Below are positions 36,474-48,885 of a DNA stretch of 64,000 nucleotides, piece after piece. The stretch covers positions 1 to 64,000 of the forward strand of contig JANSJX010000055.1 in NCBI GenBank assembly GCA_026168455.1, written 5' to 3'. This DNA comes from Theocolax elegans (Eukaryota; Arthropoda; Insecta; Hymenoptera; Cerocephalidae). A program made the translations under genes and the position numbers. The notes below the pieces were generated by a model. That model saw nothing but the letters and a program-made list of their open reading frames with translations. It was not told where the DNA came from and did not search any database. The first letter of the stretch is position 1, and the number at the start of each line of letters is the position of its first letter.

Positions 36474-38105
36474 GGAAACTTAAGCTCATTTTAGCTACCT
36501 TAAGCTGAAAGTTAGCTCCACTACAATAAGCGCAGTGTCTCCAAGCTGTCTGCGGCTTGAAATAAGCTGAATCAAGGAAACTTAAGCTTATTTTAGCTAC
36601 CTCAAGCTGAATGTTAGCTCCACTGCAATAAGAACAGTGTCTCCAAGCTGACTGCGGCTTGAAATGAGCTGAAACATGGAAACTTAAGCTCATTTTAGCT
36701 ACCTTAAGCTGAAAGTTAGCTCCACTGCAATAAGCGCAGTGTCTCCAAGCTGTCTGCGGCTTGAAATGAGCTGAATCAAGGAAACTTAAGCTTATTTTAG
36801 CTACCTCAAGCTGAATGTTAGCTCCACTGCAATAAGAACAGTGTCTCCAAGCTGACTGCGGCTTGAAATGAGCTGAAACAAGGAAACTTAAGCTCATTTT
36901 AGCTACCTTAAGCTGAAAGTTAGCTCCACTGCAATAAGAACAGTGTTTCCAAGCTATCTCCGGCTAGAAATGAGCTGAAACAAGGAAACTTAAGCTCATT
37001 TTAGCTATCTTAAGCTGAAAGTTAGCTCCACTGCAGTAAGAACAGTGTCTCCAAGCTATCTCCAGCTAGAAATGAGCTGAATTAAGGAAACTTAAGCTCA
37101 TTTTAGCTACCTCAAGCTGAAAGTTAGCTCCACTGCAATAAGAGCAGTGTCTCCAAGCTGTCTGCGGCTTGAAATGAGCTGAAACAAGGAAACTTAAGCT
37201 CATTTTAGCTACCTTAAGCTGAAAGTTAGCTCCACTGCAATAAGCGCAGTGTCTCCAAGCTGTCTGCGGCTTGAAATGAGCTGAATCAAGGAAACTTAAG
37301 CTTATTTTAGCTACCTCAAGCTGAATGTTAGCTCCACTGCAATAAGAACAGTGTCTCCAAGCTGACTGCGGCTTGAAATGAGCTGAAACATGGAAACTTA
37401 AGCTCATTTTAGCTACCTCAAACTGAAAGTTAGCTCCACTGCAATAAGAGCAGTGTCTCCAAGCTGTCTGCGGCTTGAAATGAGCTGAAACAAGGAAACT
37501 TAAGCTCATTTTAGCTACCTTAAGCTGAAAGTTAGCTCCACTGCAATAAGAACAGTGTTTCCAAGCTATCTCCGGCTAGAAATGAGCTGAAACAAGGAAA
37601 CTTAAGCTCATTTTAGCTATCTTAAGCTGAAAGTTAGCTCCACTGCAATAAGAACAGTGTCTCCTAGCTGTCTGCGACTTGAAATGAGCTAATACATGGA
37701 AACTTAAGCTCATTTTAGCTACCTCAAGCTGAAAGTTAGCTCCACTGCAGTAAGAACAGTGTCTCCAAGCTAGCTCCAGCTAGAAATGAGCTGATTTAAG
37801 GAAACTTAAGCTCATTTTAGCTACCTCAAGCTGAAAGTTAGCTCCACTGCAATAAGAGCAGTGTTTCCAAGCTATCTCCGGCTAGAAATGAGCTGAAACA
37901 AGGAAACTTAAGCTCATTTTAGCTACCTTAAGCTGAAAGTTAGCTCCACTGCAATAAGAACAGTGTTTCCAAGCTATCTCCGGCTAGAAATGAGCTGAAA
38001 CAAGGAAACTTAAGCTCATTTTAGCTACCTTAAGCTGAAAGTTAGCTCCACTGCAATAAGAACAGTGTCTCCAAGCTGACTGCGGCTGGAAATGAGCTGA
38101 AACAA
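36474..38105. repeat. Monomer block of 16 units
   Basis: Exactly 1632 bp. It contains three GCGCAG/AATCAA monomers, each followed by a GAATGTT monomer (36474-36860 and 37190-37400), so a two- to three-monomer subunit has been repeated. The last monomer is the GACTGCGGCTGG type. Confidence 0.92.
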
Positions 38106-38330
38106 GCTGAAACAAGCTGAATAAAGCTAGGGTCCTAAGCACGTAAGATTTTTTTTGACAGCAATCAGGTTATTAAATACCATAGATTAGAGACAACTAT
38201 AAGATACCCGTCTATGTGTTGATATTTCGGATGCCGGCAAGAAGCAAAAGTCTGGACTTTGACTGACTTGCTGTTTTCATATCAATTGCAAATGACATTA
38301 TTGATTTTGGGAAACGTTACAACACTAGCA
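38106..38330. repeat. Spacer 39, class B short (225 bp)
   Basis: Class B with eight T in the homopolymer, a mark shared by all three copies of the 1504-bp unit. Four monomers follow (38331-38738). Confidence 0.94.
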
Positions 38331-38738
38331 GGAAACTTAAGCTCATTTTAGCTACCTTAAGCTGAATGTTAGCTCCACTGCAATAAGAGCAGTGTCTCCA
38401 AGCTGTCTGCGGCTTGAAATGAGCTGAATTAAGGAAACTTAAGCTCATTTTAGCTACCTCAAGCTGAAAGCTAGCTCCACTGCAATAAGAGCAGTGTCTC
38501 CAAGATGTCTGCGGCTTGAAATGAGCTGAAACAAGGAAACTTAAGCTCATTTTAGCTACCTTAAGCTGAAAGTTAGCTCCACTGCAATAAGAACAGTGTC
38601 TCCAAGCTGACTGCGGCTAGAAATGAGCTGAAGCAAGGAAACTTAAGCTCATTTTAGCTACCTCAAGCTGAAAGCTAGCTCCACTGCAATAAGCGCAGTG
38701 TCTCCAAGCTGTCTGCGGCTTGAAATGAGCTGAAACAA

Positions 38739-38997
38739 GCTGAAACAAGCTGAATAAGACTAAAAATATTTTCCCATTTGTCTAGCAGTGGAAGCTAGGG
38801 TCCTAAGCACGTAAGATTTTTTTGACAGCAATCAGGTTATTAAATACCATAGATTAGAGACAATTATAAGATACCCGTCTATGTGTTGATATTTCTGATA
38901 ACGGCAAGAAGCAAAAGTCTGGACTTTGACTGACTTCCTGTCATCGTTACAATTGCAACTGACATTATTGATTATCGGAAACGTTACCACACTAGCA
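38739..38997. repeat. Spacer 40, class A long (259 bp)
   Basis: Class A. Six monomers follow (38998-39609), the first with private GGCTAGATATGAG. Confidence 0.94.
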
Positions 38998-39609
38998 GGA
39001 AACTTAAGCTCATTTTAGCTACCTTAAGCTGAAAGTTAGCTCCACTACAATAAGAACAGTGTCTCCAAGCTATCTCCGGCTAGATATGAGCTGAAACAAG
39101 GAAACTTAAGCTCATTTTAGCTACCTTAAGCTGAAAGTTAGCTCCACTGCAATATGAACAGTGTCTCCAAGCTGTCTGCGGCTTGAAATGAGCTGAAACA
39201 AGGAAACTTAAGCTCATTTTAGCTACCTTAAGCTGAAAGTTAGCTCCACTGCAATAAGAACAGTGTTTCCAAGCTATCTCCGGCTAGAAATGAGCTGAAA
39301 CAAGGAAACTTAAGCTCATTTTAGCTACCTTAAGCTGAAAGTTAGCTCCACTGCAATAAGAACAGTGTTTCCAAGCTATCTCCGGCTAGAAATGAGCTGA
39401 AACAAGGAAACTTAAGCTCATTTTAGCTATCTTAAGCTGAAAGTTAGCTCCACTGCAATAAGAACAGTGTCTCCAAGCTATCTCCGGCTAGAAATGAGCT
39501 GAATTAAGGAAACTTAAGCTCATTTTAGCTACCTTAAGCTGAAAGTTAGCTCCACTGCAATAAGAACAGTGTCTCCAAGCTGACTGCGGCTGGAAATGAG
39601 CTGAAACAA

Positions 39610-39834
39610 GCTGAAACAAGCTGAATAAAGCTAGGGTCCTAAGCACGTAAGATTTTTTTTGACAGCAATCAGGTTATTAAATACCATAGATTAGAGACAA
39701 CTATAAGATACCCGTCTATGTGTTGATATTTCGGATGCCGGCAAGAAGCAAAAGTCTGGACTTTGACTGACTTGCTGTTTTCATATCAATTGCAAATGAC
39801 ATTATTGATTTTGGGAAACGTTACAACACTAGCA
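39610..39834. repeat. Spacer 41, class B short (225 bp)
   Basis: Eight T. Four monomers follow (39835-40242); the third reads GTGTTTCC/TATCTCCGGCTAG where the sister units read GTGTCTCC/TGACTGCGGCTAG, suggesting a local conversion at about 40100-40150. Confidence 0.94.
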
Positions 39835-40242
39835 GGAAACTTAAGCTCATTTTAGCTACCTTAAGCTGAATGTTAGCTCCACTGCAATAAGAGCAGTGTC
39901 TCCAAGCTGTCTGCGGCTTGAAATGAGCTGAATTAAGGAAACTTAAGCTCATTTTAGCTACCTCAAGCTGAAAGCTAGCTCCACTGCAATAAGAGCAGTG
40001 TCTCCAAGATGTCTGCGGCTTGAAATGAGCTGAAACAAGGAAACTTAAGCTCATTTTAGCTACCTTAAGCTGAAAGTTAGCTCCACTGCAATAAGAACAG
40101 TGTTTCCAAGCTATCTCCGGCTAGAAATGAGCTGAAACAAGGAAACTTAAGCTCATTTTAGCTACCTCAAGCTGAAAGTTAGCTCCACTGCAATAAGCGC
40201 AGTGTCTCCAAGCTGTCTGCGGCTTGAAATGAGCTGAAACAA

Positions 40243-40501
40243 GCTGAAACAAGCTGAATAAGACTAAAAATATTTTCCCATTTGTCTAGCAGTGGAAGCT
40301 AGGGTCCTAAGCACGTAAGATTTTTTTGACAGCAATCAGGTTATTAAATACCATAGATTAGAGACAATTATAAGATACCCGTCTATGTGTTGATATTTCT
40401 GATAACGGCAAGAAGCAAAAGTCTGGACTTTGACTGACTTCCTGTCATCGTTACAATTGCAACTGACATTATTGATTATCGGAAACGTTACCACACTAGC
40501 A
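40243..40501. repeat. Spacer 42, class A long (259 bp)
   Basis: Class A. Six monomers follow (40502-41113), again opening with GGCTAGATATGAG. Confidence 0.94.
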
Positions 40502-41113
40502 GGAAACTTAAGCTCATTTTAGCTACCTTAAGCTGAAAGTTAGCTCCACTACAATAAGAACAGTGTCTCCAAGCTATCTCCGGCTAGATATGAGCTGAAA
40601 CAAGGAAACTTAAGCTCATTTTAGCTACCTTAAGCTGAAAGTTAGCTCCACTGCAATATGAACAGTGTCTCCAAGCTGTCTGCGGCTTGAAATGAGCTGA
40701 AACAAGGAAACTTAAGCTCATTTTAGCTACCTTAAGCTGAAAGTTAGCTCCACTGCAATAAGAACAGTGTTTCCAAGCTATCTCCGGCTAGAAATGAGCT
40801 GAAACAAGGAAACTTAAGCTCATTTTAGCTACCTTAAGCTGAAAGTTAGCTCCACTGCAATAAGAACAGTGTTTCCAAGCTATCTCCGGCTAGAAATGAG
40901 CTGAAACAAGGAAACTTAAGCTCATTTTAGCTATCTTAAGCTGAAAGTTAGCTCCACTGCAATAAGAACAGTGTCTCCAAGCTATCTCCGGCTAGAAATG
41001 AGCTGAATTAAGGAAACTTAAGCTCATTTTAGCTACCTTAAGCTGAAAGTTAGCTCCACTGCAATAAGAACAGTGTCTCCAAGCTGACTGCGGCTGGAAA
41101 TGAGCTGAAACAA

Positions 41114-41338
41114 GCTGAAACAAGCTGAATAAAGCTAGGGTCCTAAGCACGTAAGATTTTTTTTGACAGCAATCAGGTTATTAAATACCATAGATTAGAG
41201 ACAACTATAAGATACCCGTCTATGTGTTGATATTTCGGATGCCGGCAAGAAGCAAAAGTCTGGACTTTGACTGACTTGCTGTTTTCATATCAATTGCAAA
41301 TGACATTATTGATTTTGGGAAACGTTACAACACTAGCA
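41114..41338. repeat. Spacer 43, class B short (225 bp)
   Basis: Eight T. Four monomers follow (41339-41746), the last with private GAAAGATAGC. Confidence 0.94.
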
Positions 41339-41746
41339 GGAAACTTAAGCTCATTTTAGCTACCTTAAGCTGAATGTTAGCTCCACTGCAATAAGAGCAG
41401 TGTCTCCAAGCTGTCTGCGGCTTGAAATGAGCTGAATTAAGGAAACTTAAGCTCATTTTAGCTACCTCAAGCTGAAAGCTAGCTCCACTGCAATAAGAGC
41501 AGTGTCTCCAAGATGTCTGCGGCTTGAAATGAGCTGAAACAAGGAAACTTAAGCTCATTTTAGCTACCTTAAGCTGAAAGTTAGCTCCACTGCAATAAGA
41601 ACAGTGTCTCCAAGCTGACTGCGGCTAGAAATGAGCTGAAGCAAGGAAACTTAAGCTCATTTTAGCTACCTCAAGCTGAAAGATAGCTCCACTGCAATAA
41701 GCGCAGTGTCTCCAAGCTGTCTGCGGCTTGAAATGAGCTGAAACAA

Positions 41747-42005
41747 GCTGAAACAAGCTGAATAAGACTAAAAATATTTTCCCATTTGTCTAGCAGTGGA
41801 AGCTAGGGTCCTAAGCACGTAAGATTTTTTTGACAGCAATCAGGTTATTAAATACCATAGATTAGAGACAATTATAAGATACCCGTCTATGTGTTGATAT
41901 TTCTGATAACGGCAAGAAGCAAAAGTCTGGACTTTGACTGACTTCCTGTCATCGTTACAATTGCAACTGACATTATTGATTATCGGAAACGTTACCACAC
42001 TAGCA
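41747..42005. repeat. Spacer 44, class A long (259 bp)
   Basis: Class A. Seven monomers follow (42006-42719), one more than in the two sister units; the extra one is the TCCTAGCTGTCTGCGACTT monomer. Confidence 0.94.
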
Positions 42006-42719
42006 GGAAACTTAAGCTCATTTTAGCTACCTTAAGCTGAAAGTTAGCTCCACTACAATAAGAACAGTGTCTCCAAGCTATCTCCGGCTAGATATGAGCT
42101 GAAACAAGGAAACTTAAGCTCATTTTAGCTACCTTAAGCTGAAAGTTAGCTCCACTGCAATATGAACAGTGTCTCCAAGCTGTCTGCGGCTTGAAATGAG
42201 CTGAAACAAGGAAACTTAAGCTCATTTTAGCCACCTTAAGCTGAAAGTTAGCTCCACTGCAATAAGAACAGTGTTTCCAAGCTATCTCCGGCTAGAAATG
42301 AGCTGAAACAAGGAAACTTAAGCTCATTTTAGCTACCTTAAGCTGAAAGTTAGCTCCACTGCAATAAGAACAGTGTTTCCAAGCTATCTCCGGCTAGAAA
42401 TGAGCTGAAACAAGGAAACTTAAACTCATTTTAGCTATCTTAAGCTGAAAGTTAGCTCCACTGCAATAAGAACAGTGTCTCCTAGCTGTCTGCGACTTGA
42501 AATGAGCTAAAACATGGAAACTTAAGCTCATTTTAGCTACCTCAAGCTGAAAGTTAGCTCCACTGCAATAAGAACAGTGTCTCCAAGCTATCTCCGGCTA
42601 GAAATGAGCTGAATTAAGGAAACTTAAGCTCATTTTAGCTACCTTAAGCTGAAAGTTAGCTCCACTGCAATAAGAACAGTGTCTCCAAGCTGACTGCGAC
42701 TGGAAATGAGCTGAAACAA

Positions 42720-42943
42720 GCTGAAACAAGCTGAATAAAGCTAGGGTCCTAAGCACGTAAGATTTTTTTGACAGCAATCAGGTTATTAAATACCATAGAT
42801 TAGAGACAACTATAAGATACCCGTCTATGTGTTGATATTTCGGATGCCGGCAAGAAGCAAAAGTCTGGACTTTGATTGACTTGCTGTTTTCATATCAATT
42901 GCAAATGACATTATTGATTTTGGGAAACGTTACAACACTAGCA
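42720..42943. repeat. Spacer 45, class B short (224 bp)
   Basis: Class B with TTTGATTGACTTG in place of TTTGACTGACTTG. It is preceded by GACTGCGACTGG. Eight monomers follow (42944-43759). Confidence 0.94.
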
Positions 42944-43759
42944 GGAAACTTAAGCTCATTTTAGCTACCTTAAGCTGAATGTTAGCTCCACTGCAATAAG
43001 AGCAGTGTCTCCAAGCTGTCTGCGGCTTGAAATGAGCTGAATTAAGGAAACTTAAGCTCATTTTAGCTACCTCAAGCTGAAAGCTAGCTCCACTGCAATA
43101 AGAGCAGTGTCTCCAAGATGTCTGCGGCTTGAAATGAGCTGAAACAAGGAAACTTAAGCTCATTTTAGCTACCTTAAGCTGAAAGTTAGCTCCACTGCAA
43201 TATGAACAGTGTCTCCAAGCTGTCTGCGGCTTGAAATGAGCTGAAACAAGGAAACTTAAGCTCATTTTAGCTACCTTAAGCTGAAAGTTAGCTCCACTGC
43301 AATAAGAACAGTGTTTCCAAGCTATCTCCGGCTAGAAATGAGCTGAAACAAGGAAACTTAAGCTCATTTTAGCTACCTTAAGCTGAAAGTTAGCTCCACT
43401 GCAATAAGAACAGTGTTTCCAAGCTGTCTGCGACTTGAAATGAGCTAAAACATGGAAACTTAAGCTCATTTTAGCTACCTCAAGCTGAAAGCTAGCTCCA
43501 CTGCAATAAGAGCAGTGTCTCCAAGATGTCTGCGGCTTGAAATGAGCTGAAACAAGGAAACTTAAGCTCATTTTAGCTACCTTAAGCTGAAAGTTAGCTC
43601 CACTGCAATAAGAACAGTGTCTCCAAGCTGACTGCGGCTAGAAATGAGATGAAGCAAGGAAACTTAAGCTCATTTTAGCTACCTCAAGCTGAAAGCTAGC
43701 TCCACTGCAATAAGCGCAGTGTCTCCAAGCTGTCTGCGGCTGGAAGTGAGCTGAAACAA

Positions 43760-43854
43760 GCTGAAACAAGCTGAATAAAGCTAGGGTCCTAAGCACGTAA
43801 GATTTTTTTGACAGCAATCAGGTTATTAAATACCATAGATTAGAGACAACTATA
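43760..43854. repeat. Spacer 46, truncated (about 95 bp)
   Basis: The copy starts normally, without the 35-bp segment, and has the class B first site, but breaks off after GACAACTATA and continues as monomer position 54 (TAAGAACAG). About 129 bp of spacer and the first half of a monomer are missing. The rest, 43855-44005, is half a monomer plus one full monomer. Confidence 0.92.
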
Positions 43855-44005
43855 TAAGAACAGTGTCTCCTAGCTGTCTGCGACTTGAAATGAGCTAAAA
43901 CATGGAAACTTAAGCTCATTTTAGCTACCTCAAGCTGAAAGTTAGCTCCACTGCAATAAGAACAGTGTCTCCAAGCTATCTCCGGCTAGAAATGAGCTGA
44001 ATTAA

Positions 44006-44229
44006 GCTGAAACAAGCTGAATAAAGCTAGGGTCCTAAGCACGTAAGATTTTTTTGACAGCAATCAGGTTATTAAATACCATAGATTAGAGACAACTATA
44101 AGATACCCGTCTATGTGTTGATATTTCGGATGCCGGCAAGAAGCAAAAGTCTGGACTTTGACTGACTTCCTGTCATCGTTACAATTGCAACTGACATTAT
44201 TGATTATCGGAAACGTTACCACACTAGCA
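44006..44229. repeat. Spacer 47, hybrid B-to-A, short (224 bp)
   Basis: B at the first two sites and A at the last three, like 18759. It is preceded by a CTAG/AATTAA monomer, a flank seen at no other spacer. The next block (44230-45267) is 1038 bp, not a multiple of 102. Confidence 0.92.
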
Positions 44230-45267
44230 GGAAACTTAAGCTCATTTTAGCTACCTTAAGCTGAAAGTTAGCTCCACTGCAATAAGAACAGTGTTTCCAA
44301 GCTATCTCCGGCTAGAAATGAGCTGAAACAAGGAAACTTAAGCTCATTTTAGCTATCTTAAGCTGAAAGTTAGCTCCCCACTGCAATAAGAACAGTGTCT
44401 CCTAGCTGTCTGCGACTTGAAATGAGCTAAAACATGGAAACTTAAGATCATTTTAGCTACCTCAAGCTGGAAAGTTAGCTCCACTGCAATAAGAACAGTG
44501 TCTCCAAGCTATCTCCGGCTAGAAAATGAGCTGAATTAAGTGAAACTTAAGCTCATTTTAGCTACCTAAGCTGCAAAGTTAGCTCCACTGCAATACGAAA
44601 CAGTGTTTTCCAAGCTATCTCCGGCTAGAAATGAGCTGAATGATGAGCTGAACAAGGAAACTTAAGCTCATTTTAGCTATCTTAAGCTGAAAGTTAGCTC
44701 CACTGCAATAAGAACAGTGTCTCCTAGCTGTCTGCGACTTGAAATGAGCTAATACATGGAAACTTAAGCTCATTTTAGCTACCTCAAGCTGAAAGTTAGC
44801 TCCACTGCAGTAAGAACAGTGTCTCCAAGCTAGCTCCAGCTAGAAATGAGCTGAATTAAGGAAACTTAAGCTCATTTTAGCTACCTCAAGCTGAAAGTTA
44901 GCTCCACTGCAATAAGAACAGTGTTTCCAAGCTATCTCCGGCTAGAAATGAGCTGAAACAAGGAAACTTAAGCTCATTTTAGCTATCTTAAGCTGAAAGT
45001 TAGCTCCACTGCAATAAGAACAGTGTCTCCTAGCTGTCTGCGACTTGAAATGAGCTAAAACATGGAAACTTAAGCTCATTTTAGCTACCTCAAGCTGAAA
45101 GTTAGCTCCACTGCAATAAGAACAGTGTCTCCAAGCTATCTCCGGCTAGAAATGAGCTGAATTAAGGAAACTTAAGCTCATTTTAGCTACCTTAAGCTGA
45201 AAGTTAGCTCCACTGCAATAAGAACAGTGTCTCCAAGCTGACTGCGGCTGGAAATGAGCTGAAACAA

Positions 45268-45491
45268 GCTGAAACAAGCTGAATAAAGCTAGGGTCCTAA
45301 GCACGTAAGATTTTTTTGACAGCAATCAGGTTATTAAATACCATAGATTAGAGACAACTATAAGATACCCGTCTATGTGTTGATATTTCGGATGCCGGCA
45401 AGAAGCAAAAGTCTGGACTTTGACTGACTTGCTGTTTTCATAACAATTGCAAATGACATTATTGATTTTGGGAAACGTTACAACACTAGCA
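45268..45491. repeat. Spacer 48, class B short (224 bp)
   Basis: Class B with CATAACAATTGC in place of CATATCAATTGC, the first copy of this subtype, which then recurs to the window end. Five monomers follow (45492-46001). Confidence 0.94.
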
Positions 45492-46001
45492 GGAAACTTA
45501 AGCTCATTTTAGCTACCTTAAGCTGAATGTTAGCTCCACTGCAATAAGAACAGTGTCTCCAAGCTGACTGCGGCTTGAAATGAGCTGAAACAAGGAAACT
45601 TAAGCTCATTTTAGCTACCTTAAGCTGAAAGTTAGCTCCACTGCAATAAGAACAGTGTCTCCAAGCTATCTCTGGCTAGAAATGAGCTGAATTAAGGAAA
45701 CTTAAGCTCATTTTAGCTATCTTAAGCTGAAAGTTAGCTCCACTGCATTAAGAACAGTGTCTCCTAGCTGTCTGCGACTTGAAATGAGCTAATACATGGA
45801 AACTTAAGCTCATTTTAGCTACCTCAAGCTGAAAGTTAGCTCCACTGCAGTAAGAACAGTGTCTCCAAGCTATCTCCAGCTAGAAATGAGCTGAATTAAG
45901 GAAACTTAAGCTCATTTTAGCTACCTCAAGCTGAAAGCTAGCTCCACTGCAATAAGCGCAGTGTCTCCAAGCTGTCTGCGGCTTGAAATGAGCTGAAACA
46001 A

Positions 46002-46260
46002 GCTGAAACAAGCTGAATAAGACTAAAAATATTTTCCCATTTGTCTAGCAGTGGAAGCTAGGGTCCTAAGCACGTAAGATTTTTTTGACAGCAATCAGGT
46101 TATTAAATACCATAGATTAGAGACAATTATAAGATACCCGTCTATGTGTTGATATTTCTGATAACGGCAAGAAGCAAAAGTCTGGACTTTGACTGACTTC
46201 CTGTCATCGTTACAATTGCAACTGACATTATTGATTATCGGAAACGTTACCACACTAGCA
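46002..46260. repeat. Spacer 49, class A long (259 bp)
   Basis: Class A. Eight monomers follow (46261-47076), one with private AGGTACCTCGAGC. Confidence 0.94.
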
Positions 46261-47076
46261 GGAAACTTAAGCTCATTTTAGCTACCTTAAGCTGAAAGTT
46301 AGCTCCACTGCAATAAGAACAGTGTCTCCAAGCTATCTCCGGCTAGAAATGAGCTGAAACAAGGAAACTTAAGCTCATTTTAGCTACCTTAAGCTGAAAG
46401 TTAGCTCCACTGCAATATGAATAGTGTCTCCAAGCTGTCTGCGGCTTGAAATGAGCTGAAACAAGGAAACTTAAGCTCATTTTAGCTACCTTAAGCTGAA
46501 AGTTAGCTCCACTGCAATAAGAACAGTGTTTCCAAGCTATCTCCGGCTAGAAATGAGCTGAAACAAGGAAACTTAAGCTCATTTTAGCTACCTCAAGCTG
46601 AAAGTTAGCTCCACTGCAATAAGAGCAGTGTCTCCAAGCTGTCTGCGGCTTGAAATGAGCTGAAACAAGGAAACTTAAGCTCATTTTAGCTACCTTAAGC
46701 TGAAAGTTAGCTCCACTGCAATAAGCGCAGTGTCTCCATGCTGTCTGCGGCTTGAAATGAGCTGAATCAAGGAAACTTAAGCTTATTTTAGCTACCTCAA
46801 GCTGAATGTTAGCTCCACTGCAATAAGAACAGTGTCTCCAAGCTGACTGCGGCTTGAAATGAGCTGAAACATGGAAACTTAAGCTCATTTTAGGTACCTC
46901 GAGCTGAAAGTTAGCTCCACTGCAATACGAACAGTGTCTCCAAGCTATCTCCGGCTAGAAATGAGCTGAATTAAGGAAACTTAAGCTCATTTTAGCTACC
47001 TTAAGCTGAAAGTTAGCTCCACTGCAATAAGAACAGTGTCTCCAAGCTGACTGCGGCTGGAAATGAGCTGAAACAA

Positions 47077-47300
47077 GCTGAAACAAGCTGAATAAAGCTA
47101 GGGTCCTAAGCACGTAAGATTTTTTTTACAGCAATCAGGTTATTAAATACCATAGATTAGAGACAACTATAAGATACCCGTCTATGTGTTGATATTTCGG
47201 ATGCCGGCAAGAAGCAAAAGTCTGGACTTTGACTGACTTGCTGTTTTCATAACAATTGCAAATGACATTATTGATTTTGGGAAACGTTACAACACTAGCA
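47077..47300. repeat. Spacer 50, class B short (224 bp)
   Basis: CATAAC subtype, with the G after the T run replaced by T (TTTTTTTTACAG). Five monomers follow (47301-47810). Confidence 0.94.
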
Positions 47301-47810
47301 GGAAACTTAAGCTCATTTTAGCTACCTTAAGCTGAATGTTAGCTCCACTGCAATAAGAACAGTGTCTCCAAGCTGACTGCGGCTTGAAATGAGCTGAAAC
47401 AAGGAAACTTAAGCTCATTTTAGCTACCTTAAGCTGAAAGTTAGCTCCACTGCAATAAGAACAGTGTCTCCAAGCTATCTCTGGCTAGAAATGAGCTGAA
47501 TTAAGGAAACTTAAGCTCATTTTAGCTATCTTAAGCTGAAAGTTAGCTCCACTGCATTAAGAACAGTGTCTCCTAGCTGTCTGCGACTTGAAATGAGCTA
47601 ATACATGGAAACTTAAGCTCATTTTAGCTACCTCAAGCTGAAAGTTAGCTCCACTGCAGTAAGAACAGTGTCTCCAAGCTATCTCCAGCTAGAAATGAGC
47701 TGAATTAAGGAAACTTAAGCTCATTTTAGCTACCTCAAGCTGAAAGCTAGCTCCACTGCAATAAGCGCAGTGTCTCCAAGCTGTCTGCGGCTTGAAATGA
47801 GCTGAAACAA

Positions 47811-48069
47811 GCTGAAACAAGCTGAATAAGACTAAAAATATTTTCCCATTTGTCTAGCAGTGGAAGCTAGGGTCCTAAGCACGTAAGATTTTTTTGACAG
47901 CAATCAGGTTATTAAATACCATAGATTAGAGACAATTATAAGATACCCGTCTATGTGTTGATATTTCTGATAACGGCAAGAAGCAAAAGTCTGGACTTTG
48001 ACTGACTTCCTGTCATCGTTACAATTGCAACTGACATTATTGATTATCGGAAACGTTACCACACTAGCA
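47811..48069. repeat. Spacer 51, class A long (259 bp)
   Basis: Duplicate of 46002, offset 1809 bp. Eight monomers follow (48070-48885). Confidence 0.94.
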
Positions 48070-48885
48070 GGAAACTTAAGCTCATTTTAGCTACCTTAAG
48101 CTGAAAGTTAGCTCCACTGCAATAAGAACAGTGTCTCCAAGCTATCTCCGGCTAGAAATGAGCTGAAACAAGGAAACTTAAGCTCATTTTAGCTACCTTA
48201 AGCTGAAAGTTAGCTCCACTGCAATATGAATAGTGTCTCCAAGCTGTCTGCGGCTTGAAATGAGCTGAAACAAGGAAACTTAAGCTCATTTTAGCTACCT
48301 TAAGCTGAAAGTTAGCTCCACTGCAATAAGAACAGTGTTTCCAAGCTATCTCCGGCTAGAAATGAGCTGAAACAAGGAAACTTAAGCTCATTTTAGCTAC
48401 CTCAAGCTGAAAGTTAGCTCCACTGCAATAAGAGCAGTGTCTCCAAGCTGTCTGCGGCTTGAAATGAGCTGAAACAAGGAAACTTAAGCTCATTTTAGCT
48501 ACCTTAAGCTGAAAGTTAGCTCCACTGCAATAAGCGCAGTGTCTCCATGCTGTCTGCGGCTTGAAATGAGCTGAATCAAGGAAACTTAAGCTTATTTTAG
48601 CTACCTCAAGCTGAATGTTAGCTCCACTGCAATAAGAACAGTGTCTCCAAGCTGACTGCGGCTTGAAATGAGCTGAAACATGGAAACTTAAGCTCATTTT
48701 AGGTACCTCGAGCTGAAAGTTAGCTCCACTGCAATACGAACAGTGTCTCCAAGCTATCTCCGGCTAGAAATGAGCTGAATTAAGGAAACTTAAGCTCATT
48801 TTAGCTACCTTAAGCTGAAAGTTAGCTCCACTGCAATAAGAACAGTGTCTCCAAGCTGACTGCGGCTGGAAATGAGCTGAAACAA

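Larger units (their letters stand above)
38106..42719. repeat. 1504-bp higher-order unit, three tandem copies
   Basis: Copies are 38106-39609, 39610-41113 and 41114-42719 (the third longer by one monomer, 1606 bp). Each is B-short with eight T, 4 monomers, A-long, 6 (or 7) monomers. GGCTAGATATGAG recurs at 39077, 40581 and 42085, exactly 1504 bp apart. Confidence 0.95.
45268..48885. repeat. 1809-bp higher-order unit, two tandem copies
   Basis: Copies are 45268-47076 and 47077-48885: B-short, 5 monomers, A-long, 8 monomers. Shared private marks include GCATTAAG, ATCTCTGGCTAG and AGGTACCTCGAGC (46892 and 48701). Confidence 0.94.

Noticed and set aside
46890..46906. Vector polylinker trace (GGTACCTCGAGC, overlapping KpnI and XhoI sites, also at 48700)
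   Set aside because: It differs from the normal monomer sequence by only two substitutions within an otherwise intact monomer and is copied once by the 1809-bp duplication. Point mutation is sufficient.
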